Shown: piece after piece, positions 17,139-25,888 of the stretch
Numbering within the stretch: position 1 is the first letter of the stretch
Layout: each line of letters starts with the position of its first letter
NCBI GenBank assembly: GCA_003640645.1
Contig: QGHH01000007.1
Coordinates: 1-64,000, forward strand
DNA: 64,000 nt
DNA from: Fredinandcohnia aciditolerans
GTDB taxonomy: Bacteria > Bacillota > Bacilli > Bacillales > Bacillaceae_L
Reading direction: 5' to 3'
The notes under the pieces: model-generated
Told to the model about the DNA's origin: nothing
Database searches by the model: none
Seen by the model: only the letters and a program-made list of their open reading frames with translations
Program-made: the position numbers and the translations under genes

Positions 17139-17684
17139 ATGATTTATCTTGTTCAACCTGGAGATACTCTTTATCAGATAGCCCAAAGATTCAAAACATC
17201 TATTGCTTTATTACTCATGTACAATCCCCAAATTACGAATTCAAACTTCATATTCCCTGGGCAAATCATTAATTTACCTCCGACAGGGCATTCCTACAAG
17301 CTCTGTCCTATTTTACGACAAGGCGATCGCGGTCCAGCTGTAAGTAGAATACAAATTCTCTTTAGAAATCAGGGATTTTACAACGGAGCAATTGACGGCA
17401 TTTATGGACCATTGACACAGAGAGCACTTTTAACCTGGCAACAAAATACAAAGGAGCTTGAAATTACAGGGATTGTAGATGAGGAGACTTGGGTATCGTT
17501 AGGTTTTGAATGTAACGAACGTCCGGAAATTGTGCAATACATTGTGCGTCCTGGGAGTTCCCTATTTGGAATCGCCATTTGGTTTGGAGTATCTGTGGAT
17601 AGCCTTTTACAAGTAAACCCTCAAATTACAAATCCTAACCAAATTCTTGCTGGACAGATAATTAATATACCGGCATCTTTTTAG
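17139..17684 (+). CDS. LysM / peptidoglycan-binding domain protein
   Basis: A 181-residue protein with three domains. A LysM domain occupies about residues 2-48 (YLVQPGDTLYQIAQRF... PGQIINLP). A PG_binding_1 domain occupies about residues 60-118 (GDRGPAVSRIQILF... GIYGPLTQRALLTWQ). A second LysM occupies about residues 129-179. There is no signal peptide, as is common for spore-coat or cortex-associated LysM proteins made in the mother cell. It likely binds peptidoglycan or spore cortex. No catalytic domain is present. AGGAG lies upstream of the ATG. Confidence 0.8.
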   Translation: MIYLVQPGDTLYQIAQRFKTSIALLLMYNPQITNSNFIFPGQIINLPPTGHSYKLCPILRQGDRGPAVSRIQILFRNQGFYNGAIDGIYGPLTQRALLTWQQNTKELEITGIVDEETWVSLGFECNERPEIVQYIVRPGSSLFGIAIWFGVSVDSLLQVNPQITNPNQILAGQIINIPASF

Positions 17685-17790
17685 ACTTTTAAACACAGTA
17701 AAAACTCACAGGGAAAACATTCCATCAATAAATACAACAAATAATCCCCAACCTAGTAAAGGGAAAAATTATTATTTGGAGGTAATTGAT

Positions 17791-18225
17791 ATGGCACAAT
17801 TAAGAGAAATCATGACATCAAATGTTGTTACAATTAACGAAACACAGTCAGTCCAAGAAGCCGCTGCTTTAATGAGCCAACACAATATTGGGTCTGTTCC
17901 AGTAGTAAATAACAATGGACAAATGGTTGGAATTGTTACTGACCGTGATATTACACTGCGTACAACTGCGCAAGGAGAAAGTGCACAAACACCCGTTTCT
18001 CAAGTTATGACTGCTCAAAAAATTGTTCAAGGCACTCCTGACATGGATGTACACGAGGCAGCAAATTTAATGGCTCAGCAACAAATTCGCCGCTTACCAG
18101 TCGTTGAAAACGGGCAAGTAACAGGAATGGTTGCTTTAGGCGATTTAGCCGTACAAAATCAGTACGCAAACGAGGCCGAACAAGCATTACAAAACATCTC
18201 AACCCCATCCGCACCACAAGAATAA
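17791..18225 (+). CDS. CBS-domain protein
   Basis: A 144-residue protein made of a tandem CBS pair (about residues 7-60 and 72-125). The typical blocks are GSVPVVNNNGQMVGIVTDRD and RRLPVVENGQVTGMVALGDL. Such proteins bind adenine nucleotides and often act as energy sensors. The ATG at 17791 is preferred to an earlier in-frame ATG at 17776 because GGAGG lies 8 nt in front of it. The short tail ends in TPSAPQE. It is followed by a GGGACA-type repeat. Confidence 0.85.
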   Translation: MAQLREIMTSNVVTINETQSVQEAAALMSQHNIGSVPVVNNNGQMVGIVTDRDITLRTTAQGESAQTPVSQVMTAQKIVQGTPDMDVHEAANLMAQQQIRRLPVVENGQVTGMVALGDLAVQNQYANEAEQALQNISTPSAPQE

Positions 18226-18231
18226 CGGGTT

Positions 18232-18316
18232 TGGGTCAGAGGGACAGGTCCATTGTCCCAGAAATGAGAACCTTTTTGTAACAAAAATAATGGGACGCGA
18301 TACCTCGCGTCCCTAA
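18232..18316. repeat. Bipartite GGGACA/TGTCCC repeat, copy 2
   Basis: The left half contains GAGGGACAGGTCC and TTGTCCCA, and the right half TGGGACGCG...CGCGTCCC, with about 35 nt between them. It has the same architecture as copy 3, which lies 230 nt downstream. It sits directly behind the CBS gene. Confidence 0.75.
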
Positions 18317-18544
18317 AATAAGATTTGAACCATTACCATACTAGGTTTGTTCCCCCAGCTAGCTCTTCTCCCAAATATTATCAATCAAACACTTGTAGCC
18401 CCAAGCCCTAACAGTAAAGAACTTCTGAATTTTATAATCTGATTCATTTAACACCATTACATCCATACAAAAATTAATTGTATGGATTACAATTATTTTT
18501 TGTTGCACAGTATTGTGTTTGTTAAAATGGTAGTACTATACGAA
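18317..18544. other. Spacer between two GGGACA repeats
   Basis: About 230 nt with no ORF carrying a ribosome-binding site. A short inverted piece, TCCATACAAAAATTAATTGT followed by ATGGATT, lies near 18468-18490. Its role is unknown. Confidence 0.35.
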
Positions 18545-18630
18545 TGGGACAGAGGGACAGGTCCCCTGTCCCAGAAATGAAATCTTTTGTAAAAAAATGG
18601 TGGGACGCGGGACCTGTCCCCGCGTCCCCT
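18545..18630. repeat. Bipartite GGGACA/TGTCCC repeat, copy 3
   Basis: The left half is TGGGACAGAGGGACAGGTCC and onward to CTGTCCCA; the right half is a palindrome around GGACCTGTCC flanked by GGGACGC and GCGTCCC. It is the best-preserved copy and ends 16 nt before the SGNH gene, so it overlaps that gene's leader. Confidence 0.8.
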
Positions 18631-18646
18631 AGAGAAGGAGAACGAC

Positions 18647-19420
18647 ATGAAGAATCGCCCCAACATCCGTCTTTTTTATTTTATTTCTATAATGGTTTGT
18701 GTGCTGTTGTTTGTTGGGGTTAATGGGATAATCGAAACCTTCATTTTACCTCAGGAAAGTAAAGCAACGATTCAAGAATCTGGATCAATCCACGATTCTT
18801 CAGTCATTCAAAAGCTATATAATAGTCAACCAGTGACGATTGTTGCGTATGGAGATTCAATTACATGGGGGTATGAACGAGATTCTAATACCGGAAGAGT
18901 AACTCAAGTAAAGAACCCTTATCCAAAAATCCTAGAGAATGAGCTAAGAAAAAAATATGGCTATCGTCATGTAAAAGTGATTAATAGAGGTCATCCCGGC
19001 TGGACATCGATCCAGGCACTTAAAAATGTTGAGAAGGAAGTGCTGAGCTACCAACCCGACCTCGTCATTTCAATGTTTGGTATTAATGATGCAAGAGGTC
19101 ATTCAAAATACAGTCCTCATTCTCAACCTATCCCTATCGATCAATATAAAGAGAATAATCAACAATTATTACGAAAGCTTCAGGAAAAAGGAATCGAAGT
19201 GGTTGTCATCTCACCGACATTGTTTACTAGTAAAAAAAATAGTGCAAATAAAACTCAAGAACACTATACAAATGTGATAAAGTCCTTAGCCATAGATGAA
19301 AGAGTCTATTATATAAATGGTTCGGAAATTCCGGTTAAAAATAATCTTAAAGACGGGATTCACTTTAAAGCCGATCAATATAAGCTAATCGCGGAAAAAA
19401 TAATGTCTGAGCTATTTTAA
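18647..19420 (+). CDS. Membrane-anchored SGNH/GDSL hydrolase
   Basis: A 257-residue protein with an N-terminal hydrophobic helix (about residues 8-29), probably an uncleaved anchor or signal peptide. The four SGNH blocks are present: AYGDSITWG (block I, about residues 67-75), NRGHPGWTS (block II glycine), MFGINDARGH (block III asparagine) and DGIHFKADQY (block V Asp/His near the C-terminus). It probably acts outside the membrane as an esterase or deacetylase on cell-wall or lipid substrates. AGAAGGAGAA precedes the ATG. Confidence 0.85.
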   Translation: MKNRPNIRLFYFISIMVCVLLFVGVNGIIETFILPQESKATIQESGSIHDSSVIQKLYNSQPVTIVAYGDSITWGYERDSNTGRVTQVKNPYPKILENELRKKYGYRHVKVINRGHPGWTSIQALKNVEKEVLSYQPDLVISMFGINDARGHSKYSPHSQPIPIDQYKENNQQLLRKLQEKGIEVVVISPTLFTSKKNSANKTQEHYTNVIKSLAIDERVYYINGSEIPVKNNLKDGIHFKADQYKLIAEKIMSELF

Positions 19421-19456
19421 CGATTGCAGGAGGTACCTTGGATCAATTTCTAAGAT

Positions 19457-19490
19457 ATGGTGGGACACGGGACCTGTCCCCTTGACACAC
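19457..19490. repeat. Half copy of the GGGACA repeat, copy 4
   Basis: Only the right half, GGTGGGACACGGGACCTGTC followed by CCCTTGACAC, is present behind the SGNH gene. The following 310 nt up to the CAP gene contain only AT-rich promoter-type sequence with no recognised gene. Confidence 0.6.
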
Positions 19491-19799
19491 TTGGGGGTTC
19501 GCGTAGTTCTATGTTCCGTTACATTTGTTATTTAGAAGTAATTTACGTCATAAAACGTAGCTTTCTCCATTCCTGTCAATAGTCATATTCTAGTATTTTC
19601 TGCCTCTATTACCAATGGTAGACAAAGGCTAGTTATGAATTTCAATTAGTCAAATCTATTAATTTTCAATGATTGCTAGAGGTTAATATAGTAAAAAAGT
19701 TTTAAGTTATCGATTGAAGGAAAAGTCTTCCTCAAATATTACAAAATTCACATGCTATGATTGGGATGTATCTTGGTACAAACAAGAGGAGGACTGAAC

Positions 19800-20525
19800 A
19801 TGAAGAAAACTGTATTATCATTAGTAGTGGCAGGTGCACTATTAGTTACCGGGCCATTAGCTAGTTCCGCGGAGCAAGTAAGTGATCAAAAAAATGTATA
19901 TGAAGGTCGTTATGTTGTATCAGTTAACAACTCTACTGATTGGAATAACCTTATTCAAAACTTACTTAAAAAATATTATTCTGGGAACTATCAAACTCAG
20001 CCTAAAGTAGAGACCCCTTCCCAACCAACTGAGGAACCCACTCAACCAAAAGCTGAAGAACCTGTTCAGGAAAAACCTGTTGTTCAACAACCTGTACAAC
20101 AGCAGCCATCAGAACAGCCAAAAGAAACTGAGAACCAAGGCGCTTATTCATTAAGTCAGTTTGAGCAAGAAGTTGTAACTCTAACAAATAATGAACGTGC
20201 GAAATATGGCTTACAGCCATTAAAAATTGATTTGAAATTAAGTGAAGTTGCAAGAACCAAATCTACTGATATGAAGAATAAAGGGTATTTTTCACATACA
20301 AGTCCAACTTACGGATCACCATTTGAGATGATGAAGCAATTTGGTATTCAGTATCGTGCAGCTGGTGAAAACATTGCAAAGGGTCAACGGTCACCCCAAG
20401 AAGTTGTAAATGCATGGATGAACAGTGAAGGACATCGTAAGAATATCTTAAACTCAAACTTCACTCATATTGGTGTAGGTCATGTAGAAGGAAATTATTG
20501 GACACAGATGTTTATCGGAAAATAA
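19800..20525 (+). CDS. Secreted CAP/SCP-domain protein (YkwD-like)
   Basis: A 241-residue exported protein. The start at 19800 is fixed by GAGGAGG 8 nt upstream and gives a clear signal peptide (KKTVLSLVVAGALLVTGP, cleavage near ASSA-EQ). A Pro/Glu/Gln-rich linker (about residues 68-115) is followed by a C-terminal CAP domain of about 120 residues: LTNNERAKYGLQPLKID, YFSHTSPTYGSPF, AAGENIAKG and WMNSEGHRKNIL. The conserved histidine and glutamate pairs of the CAP cavity are present. YkwD-type proteins are widespread in spore formers; function is poorly known. Confidence 0.9.
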   Translation: MKKTVLSLVVAGALLVTGPLASSAEQVSDQKNVYEGRYVVSVNNSTDWNNLIQNLLKKYYSGNYQTQPKVETPSQPTEEPTQPKAEEPVQEKPVVQQPVQQQPSEQPKETENQGAYSLSQFEQEVVTLTNNERAKYGLQPLKIDLKLSEVARTKSTDMKNKGYFSHTSPTYGSPFEMMKQFGIQYRAAGENIAKGQRSPQEVVNAWMNSEGHRKNILNSNFTHIGVGHVEGNYWTQMFIGK

Positions 20526-20580
20526 ATAGATCAGGTCACATTTAAGAATAACTAACTCAATTTTCTATTCTAGAAACAAA

Positions 20581-20620
20581 AGAAGCAGGTAACCTCTGTT
20601 GGGTTCCTGCTTCTTTTGTT
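20581..20620 (+). terminator. Terminator after the CAP gene
   Basis: AGAAGCAGG and CCTGCTTCT form a stem extended by AACC/GGGTT, followed by TTTGTTT. Possibly bidirectional with the converging symporter gene ending at 20703. Confidence 0.8.
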
Positions 20621-20702
20621 TCAGCAAAGCCCTTCCATCATTTTGAAGGAATCCTATTTGCGATCCTAAAGAGTCTAAGTTTCTTCATTTAATAGAATAA
20701 AA

Positions 20703-22163
20703 CTACGCCATTTTACTTTCTGATTTCGTATCAGGAAAGGCTAAACTTACAACAATTCCAACAATTAAACATACGAAGAAGGTTCCCGCTCTCGCCGAGA
20801 CAATTGCTTCTAAAGGAGAGAGTGTCCAAATAATTGCACTAATAAAACCAGTAATAATTGTAGCAATAACTCCTATTCCAGAAGTTTTCTTCCAGAAAAA
20901 TATTAATAAAACGACAACAGAGAAGGTATTACCAATTCCAGCCCAAGCAAAGCCTACTACGCCACCTACAAATGAATCAGATAATAATGAAATAATAATT
21001 CCTAAAATACCACCTACAATAACGGTGATTCGAGAAATAGCCACTATTGTACGTTCATTTAATTTTTTACCCATAGATTTATGAATGATATCCTCACTGA
21101 CTGAAGTAGTTACAACTAATAATTGTGAGGAGGCAGTTGACATAATAGCAGCCAAAATAGCTGCAAAAATGATACCTGCGATCCAAGGTGGCAATAAATG
21201 AGATACCATATAAGGTAAGATCATTTCTGAGTCTGCGATTGTACCTTGTTTATAAAGAACAGAACCGAATATCCCTACTAAAAATGCACCAACATAAACA
21301 ATAATTGTCCATATGTATGCAACCCACTTAGCAGTTTTAAGTTCCTGTTCACTTTTGATTGCCATAAAACGTGTACTTAGTTGTGGTTGACCACCTAGAA
21401 ATCCAAAGAACCATGAAAAGTTCGTTAATAACATGGCGCCAAGTGCCAGACCAGAAATTCCACCGAACCATTGGTCAGCACCATTGTCCATTGAAGCTAA
21501 TGATGCTGAAATCGATAAATCATTATTTTGTATTTCAATGAATGCTGCAATTGGCACAATAATAAACGCCAATACCATGAGAGCACTTTGTACAGCATCT
21601 GTCCACACAACAGACATAAATCCTCCCATACAAGCGTAGGCGATAATAATGATGGCAACCACTATCGTTCCGAAGGTGATATTAATACCAGAAATGGAAT
21701 ATAATGTTTTCCCTGTTCCAGAAAATTGACCTGCGATATAAAACAGTGAAAATGCCCCCATTATAATTGCAGATAACAAACGAATTATTGTTCCGTGTTT
21801 TGGATATTTAGCAGCAAAATAGTCCGGTAGTGTAAAAACACCGTACTTTTTCCTCTCATTCATAAATTTCTTAGATAAGAAAACCCAAGAAAAAATAACT
21901 CCTAAAAACATTCCGGATAATAACCAGATCCCTGATAATCCTGCAAGATAAATGAATCCGACAGCACCTAAAAACATATATGCTGATTCAGCTGTGGCCC
22001 TTTCTGAAAAGGCTAGAACCCAACCAGATAATTTATCTCCACCAAGAAAGTAATCTGAAGAATTTAACCTTTTTCTACTAAAGTAAATACCAATTCCTAT
22101 CAATAATAAAAGATAAATTGCAATTTCCGCATAAATAATGACACTATCTGACGTGAAATTCAT
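20703..22163 (-). CDS. Sodium:solute symporter (SSF, PutP-like)
   Basis: A 486-residue SSF transporter with about 13 membrane spans. It starts with YAEIAIYLLLLIGIGIYFSR, followed by SSDYFLGGDKLSGWVLAFSE (about residues 35-54), the SSF signature region. The Na2-site area AILAAIMSTASSQLLVVTTS (about residues 339-358) is well conserved with PutP/OpuE proline transporters. Proline or a similar compatible solute is the most likely substrate. It is monocistronic and divergent from the ATC-hydrolase-like gene. Confidence 0.85.
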   Translation of the reverse strand: MNFTSDSVIIYAEIAIYLLLLIGIGIYFSRKRLNSSDYFLGGDKLSGWVLAFSERATAESAYMFLGAVGFIYLAGLSGIWLLSGMFLGVIFSWVFLSKKFMNERKKYGVFTLPDYFAAKYPKHGTIIRLLSAIIMGAFSLFYIAGQFSGTGKTLYSISGINITFGTIVVAIIIIAYACMGGFMSVVWTDAVQSALMVLAFIIVPIAAFIEIQNNDLSISASLASMDNGADQWFGGISGLALGAMLLTNFSWFFGFLGGQPQLSTRFMAIKSEQELKTAKWVAYIWTIIVYVGAFLVGIFGSVLYKQGTIADSEMILPYMVSHLLPPWIAGIIFAAILAAIMSTASSQLLVVTTSVSEDIIHKSMGKKLNERTIVAISRITVIVGGILGIIISLLSDSFVGGVVGFAWAGIGNTFSVVVLLIFFWKKTSGIGVIATIITGFISAIIWTLSPLEAIVSARAGTFFVCLIVGIVVSLAFPDTKSESKMA

Positions 22164-22300
22164 GATGCTGCTATATCCCCTTCGTAATTCATATTATCCC
22201 TATCTGATTTACAACGTAAACTCAGTACTATATACTATAGTTGTTCATGCCCTGTGTCAATATATTAATATATAAATATTTTAATAAGGAAGTGCTTTAA

Positions 22301-23002
22301 ATGAATAAAGAGAGGGTTCAGATCCCCCCTTTGTCAATGCATAATATTACAACTAAACTTTTTACACATGTGGAAAAGTCTGTAGTTTCAAGGTTTGGGG
22401 AAGAAGGCAAAGCTTTGATACAAAAAGGTGTTGAGAACTTTGGATTTAAAGATGCAGAGATAATTGCCACACAAGGAACGGTAGATGGTGAGAATCATAC
22501 ACTATTTAATTACATTCCTCTGAATCATTCTATGGAAAATAAATATCAAAATCTAACAATCTATGCTTTAATGGCGAAATTATTTGCTCAAATCAGCAAA
22601 GCAGTTGTTGACAGATTTGGGGAACAAGGGAAAGATGCTGTTCGTGAAGGTGTCCGGACATTCGGAGAAGAACGTGGTCGTGGGATTGCACAACGGGCAC
22701 GTGTTAATGGAGAAGAAAATTCACGAGAAAATTATTTAACAAACTATGATATGGGTAGAAGTGAATTATTTACTTATACCACAGAATATAAGCCCGGTGA
22801 GATTGAACAAAACTTTACTGTTTGCCCATTTGGACAACAATGGGCTGATGACGATATGCATGAGTACGGAATATTATATTGCCAAATGATTGATCCAGCT
22901 GTTGCAAAAGGATTTAACCCTGAATTTGAGGTTGAACATGATAAATATATCTTGAAAGATGGAAACTGTCATTTCCGCTTTAAATTGGCTGACAAAAAAT
23001 AA
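22301..23002 (+). CDS. L-2-amino-thiazoline-4-carboxylate hydrolase-like protein
   Basis: A 233-residue soluble protein of the ATC-hydrolase family; founding members open the thiazoline ring during cysteine-forming metabolism. The C-terminal region FTVCPFGQQWADDD... EYGILYCQMIDPAVAKGFNP... GNCHFRFKLADKK is typical, with cysteines in CPF, YCQ and NCH. The N-terminus holds two similar copies of a short module, KLFTHVEKSVVSRFGEEGKA (about residue 19) and KLFAQISKAVVDRFGEQGKD (about residue 92), suggesting internal duplication. Substrate in this organism is unknown. It is followed by a strong terminator. Confidence 0.65.
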   Translation: MNKERVQIPPLSMHNITTKLFTHVEKSVVSRFGEEGKALIQKGVENFGFKDAEIIATQGTVDGENHTLFNYIPLNHSMENKYQNLTIYALMAKLFAQISKAVVDRFGEQGKDAVREGVRTFGEERGRGIAQRARVNGEENSRENYLTNYDMGRSELFTYTTEYKPGEIEQNFTVCPFGQQWADDDMHEYGILYCQMIDPAVAKGFNPEFEVEHDKYILKDGNCHFRFKLADKK

Positions 23003-23109
23003 CCTTAATTGGAAGTAATAATTAAGATACGTTTTTGCACTCAGTTAGTATAAGAAATTGATGAAAGTTAAAATCGGATTTTCTAAAGTACCTAATACAA
23101 AAAAGATTT

Positions 23110-23140
23110 GAAGGTAGGGTGATTTCCCTACCTTCTTTTT
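23110..23140 (+). terminator. Terminator after the ATC-hydrolase-like gene
   Basis: GAAGGTAGGG and CCCTACCTTC form a perfect 10-bp stem with a 6-nt loop, followed by TTTTT. It separates converging genes. Confidence 0.9.
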
Positions 23141-23192
23141 GGGGAGAAAACTACTTATCATTCAGAAATCACCCACTTTTATAATCATTTCG

Positions 23193-24296
23193 TTATTGAA
23201 GTTTTCCTCTACAGAGGATTGGGATTTGGTCTACGACTTCGTCTCCAGAGATAAGGTAGGCGTGGTCATAGAGGTTGCAGACTGGGCATATATGATTTGG
23301 TATGACTTCTATTGTTTCACCAATTGCAACTTGACTTCTAAATTTTTCATTATAGATGATTGCATGCTCATCATAAACCTGGTCAATATGAACCCCATAG
23401 TTTTTGATATAACCTATCCCCGTAGTTGCACATATTCCTTCACTTCGCGATTGCATGGTGAGTCCCTTTGCACCGACATCTGTAATGACGCGTTCATTTG
23501 TTGGTTTGCTTATGACGGTAGTGAGGACAGTTGCCGCACATCTATCGTATGAACCAATTGCATTTCCTTGTGAAACATCCATGAGGATATAAGTACCAAT
23601 ACGAAGTTCAGTGATTCCCTCCATTACTCCAAAATCATGCATGAGCGGTGGAGTCGACCCAATGCTAACAGTTTGAAGTTTGCAGCCTAACTCCTCAGCT
23701 ACATGCGCAAAATGAAGGGTACGTTTTTGCGCTTCATTATAAAGGCGGCGACATTCCTCAAGGTCTTTGGCTTTGTATGTATGACCATCGTGAGAAAAGA
23801 TCCCTTTTACATTCACATGAGAGCAATTTTTAATATATTCTACTAAACTTTTATAATCACTTTCTTCTATAACACCTGAACGATTCTCCCCCACTTCAAT
23901 CTCGATAAGAACTTGAGCTGGCTTTTGACTATCACTAAATATTTTTTCAATCATTTCACATTGCTCAATACTGTCGACACCAAAGGAAATATCAATTGTT
24001 TCAGCAAGCTTTTTAATGCGATTTAATTTGACCTCCCCCACGATTTCATTTGCTATAAAAATATCCTTCAGTCCGTGTTCAGCCATGACCTCTGCTTCGC
24101 CAACCTTTGCTACCGTAATTCCATTTGCTCCTGCTTGCACCTGTAATTTAGCTAGCGCAGGCATTTTATGCGTTTTTGTATGTGGGCGTAGATGAACACC
24201 ATATTTATTAGCATAGTTTTGCATTCTATTAATGTTATCCATCATGATTTCTCGATCAATTAATAAGCTCGGTGTATCTAGTTCATACTTTTTCAT
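23193..24296 (-). CDS. D-threonine aldolase / D-serine dehydratase-like PLP enzyme
   Basis: A 367-residue enzyme of the alanine-racemase-fold group that includes D-threonine aldolase and D-serine dehydratase (DSD1). The PLP lysine lies in RPHTKTHKMP (about residues 37-46). GVDSIEQ, VEIEVGENRSGV and the C-terminal metal-site block PNHICPVCNLYDHAYL (His...Cys, typical for zinc or Mn in this family) are visible. The start at 24296 is set by GAGGAG 8 nt upstream. It is the last gene of an operon with the ThrC-like, RidA and regulator genes. It likely cleaves or deaminates a D-beta-hydroxy amino acid. Confidence 0.8.
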   Translation of the reverse strand: MKKYELDTPSLLIDREIMMDNINRMQNYANKYGVHLRPHTKTHKMPALAKLQVQAGANGITVAKVGEAEVMAEHGLKDIFIANEIVGEVKLNRIKKLAETIDISFGVDSIEQCEMIEKIFSDSQKPAQVLIEIEVGENRSGVIEESDYKSLVEYIKNCSHVNVKGIFSHDGHTYKAKDLEECRRLYNEAQKRTLHFAHVAEELGCKLQTVSIGSTPPLMHDFGVMEGITELRIGTYILMDVSQGNAIGSYDRCAATVLTTVISKPTNERVITDVGAKGLTMQSRSEGICATTGIGYIKNYGVHIDQVYDEHAIIYNEKFRSQVAIGETIEVIPNHICPVCNLYDHAYLISGDEVVDQIPILCRGKLQ

Positions 24297-24332
24297 TAAA
24301 ACCACTCCTCACAAATTAATATAGTCTAGCTT

Positions 24333-25442
24333 CTAGTTACTTTTTAGACCTGCTCCACATAAAGGAAAGACTAGTTGTTGGTCTTTTAATTCGGGATATT
24401 TCTCTACATATTGTAAGTATCCGGCATAATTGGCTGCTGAAGTGATTTCAACATATATTCCTTTTAATGCAAGCTGCTTTCTTGCTTCTACTATACTTTC
24501 TTCAGACACACCGATTATGTCTCCACCAGTTTCTCTCACAGCCTGCAAAATTTCTGTTCCTCTTGCCGGTGCTGCAATGGCAATGCCCTCCGCTAAGGTT
24601 CCTGAATGTTCAATAGGTTCCACCGTGTTTTTACCTTCAACAAAAGCCTTCATAAGCGGTGCACAAACTTCTGCCTGTACAGCGAGAAGTTTTGGCATTT
24701 TCTCGATTTGCCCATTTGCTAAAAGCTCTTGGAAGGCAATATAGGCTCCCATAAGCAATGTCCCATTTCCAACAGGGATGATGAATGCTTCAGGAATTTT
24801 ATTGTTCATTTGCTCAAATACTTCATACACATATGTTTTCGTACCTTCCCAAAAAATCGGGTTATAGATATGACTTGCATAGAATGATTTTGTAGTTTCA
24901 ACCATCGATATTGCTGCGTTTGCAGTATCTTCTCTATTTCCAGGAATCTTATGAATAACCGCGCCATGTGCTTCAATCTGGGCTATTTTTTTGCTAGAGG
25001 TTGATTCTGGAACGAAAATATCACATTGGATTCCTGCCATTGCACCATAGGCTGCAATGGCCGTTCCAGCATTACCACTACTATCTGCAACGACCCTCTC
25101 GATGCCAAGTTTTTTCGCCATGGCAATGAGCACTACAGCGCCACGATCTTTAAAAGACAAGGTAGGCATATAGTAATCCGCTTTGGCGTAAACATTATCA
25201 TCAATTTTTATGAGTGGTGTCCCCCCTTCTCCTAACGTAATCTCCTGCCATACATCATCCTGTTCAAATGGAAGGGCATCAATATATTTCCAAAGAGAAT
25301 GATTTCTGGATATGGAGGTTCCAGTAAAATCTACTGCCTTCTTCTCATAATCAAGGTTTAGTAATCCACCACAATCACATTTCCATTTATTACTTTCCAA
25401 CGGATATGTTGATTGACATTCAAAACAAATATAGTTCATCAT
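24333..25442 (-). CDS. Threonine-synthase-like PLP lyase
   Basis: A 369-residue fold-type II PLP enzyme. The N-terminus is a zinc-ribbon-like module (CFECQSTYPLE...WKCDCGG) as in threonine-synthase-related proteins. The PLP lysine is in PTLSFKDRGAVVL (about residue 98), followed by SSGNAGTAIAAYG and the phosphate loop PVGNGTLLMG. It could be a threonine synthase, a cysteate synthase or a dehydratase. Given its place between RidA and a D-hydroxy-amino-acid enzyme, and away from hom/thrB, a catabolic ammonia-lyase role is more likely than threonine synthesis (inference). The start is one of two adjacent ATGs. Confidence 0.75.
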   Translation of the reverse strand: MMNYICFECQSTYPLESNKWKCDCGGLLNLDYEKKAVDFTGTSISRNHSLWKYIDALPFEQDDVWQEITLGEGGTPLIKIDDNVYAKADYYMPTLSFKDRGAVVLIAMAKKLGIERVVADSSGNAGTAIAAYGAMAGIQCDIFVPESTSSKKIAQIEAHGAVIHKIPGNREDTANAAISMVETTKSFYASHIYNPIFWEGTKTYVYEVFEQMNNKIPEAFIIPVGNGTLLMGAYIAFQELLANGQIEKMPKLLAVQAEVCAPLMKAFVEGKNTVEPIEHSGTLAEGIAIAAPARGTEILQAVRETGGDIIGVSEESIVEARKQLALKGIYVEITSAANYAGYLQYVEKYPELKDQQLVFPLCGAGLKSN

Positions 25443-25456
25443 CAATCTTCCTTTTC

Positions 25457-25834
25457 TTAATCAATATAGGCTACCGCTTCAAGTTCTATCGAATATCCAT
25501 AGTGTAGTTGATTAGTTGGAACAACAGCTCGTGCAGGCTTATGATCGCCAAAATACTGTTTGTATAAAGAATTAACGGTTTCCCATAATGAAATATCTGA
25601 AATATAAATCGTAACCTTTATGATGTCCTCTTTTTTGGCTCCTGCTGCTTCTAAAACATGGTCTAAATTGGTTAGTACTTGTTTGGTTTCGACAGTAATA
25701 TCACCGCTAACTCCTTCTCCTGTAAAAGGATCAACCGGAAGTTGACCTGATATAAAAAGTAAATTCCCCTTTTGTGTTGCAGCGGAATAATGTCCTGGGT
25801 TTGGTTTAGCACCGTTAATTGTGATGAATTTCAT
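25457..25834 (-). CDS. RidA-family enamine/imine deaminase
   Basis: A 125-residue RidA/YjgF protein of standard length. GNLLFISGQLPVDPFTGEGV (about residues 24-43) and the C-terminal PARAVVPTNQLHYGYSIELE (about residues 99-118), with the imine-binding arginine in PARA, identify it. RidA enzymes hydrolyse reactive 2-aminoacrylate-type imines released by PLP lyases, which fits its place 14 nt upstream of the ThrC-like lyase gene. A strong AAGGAGG precedes the ATG. Confidence 0.9.
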   Translation of the reverse strand: MKFITINGAKPNPGHYSAATQKGNLLFISGQLPVDPFTGEGVSGDITVETKQVLTNLDHVLEAAGAKKEDIIKVTIYISDISLWETVNSLYKQYFGDHKPARAVVPTNQLHYGYSIELEAVAYID

Positions 25835-25888
25835 TGAAAAATCCTCCTTGTGACTTAAGTTTTTATGATTAAGAGTTTTAGCCTTTTG

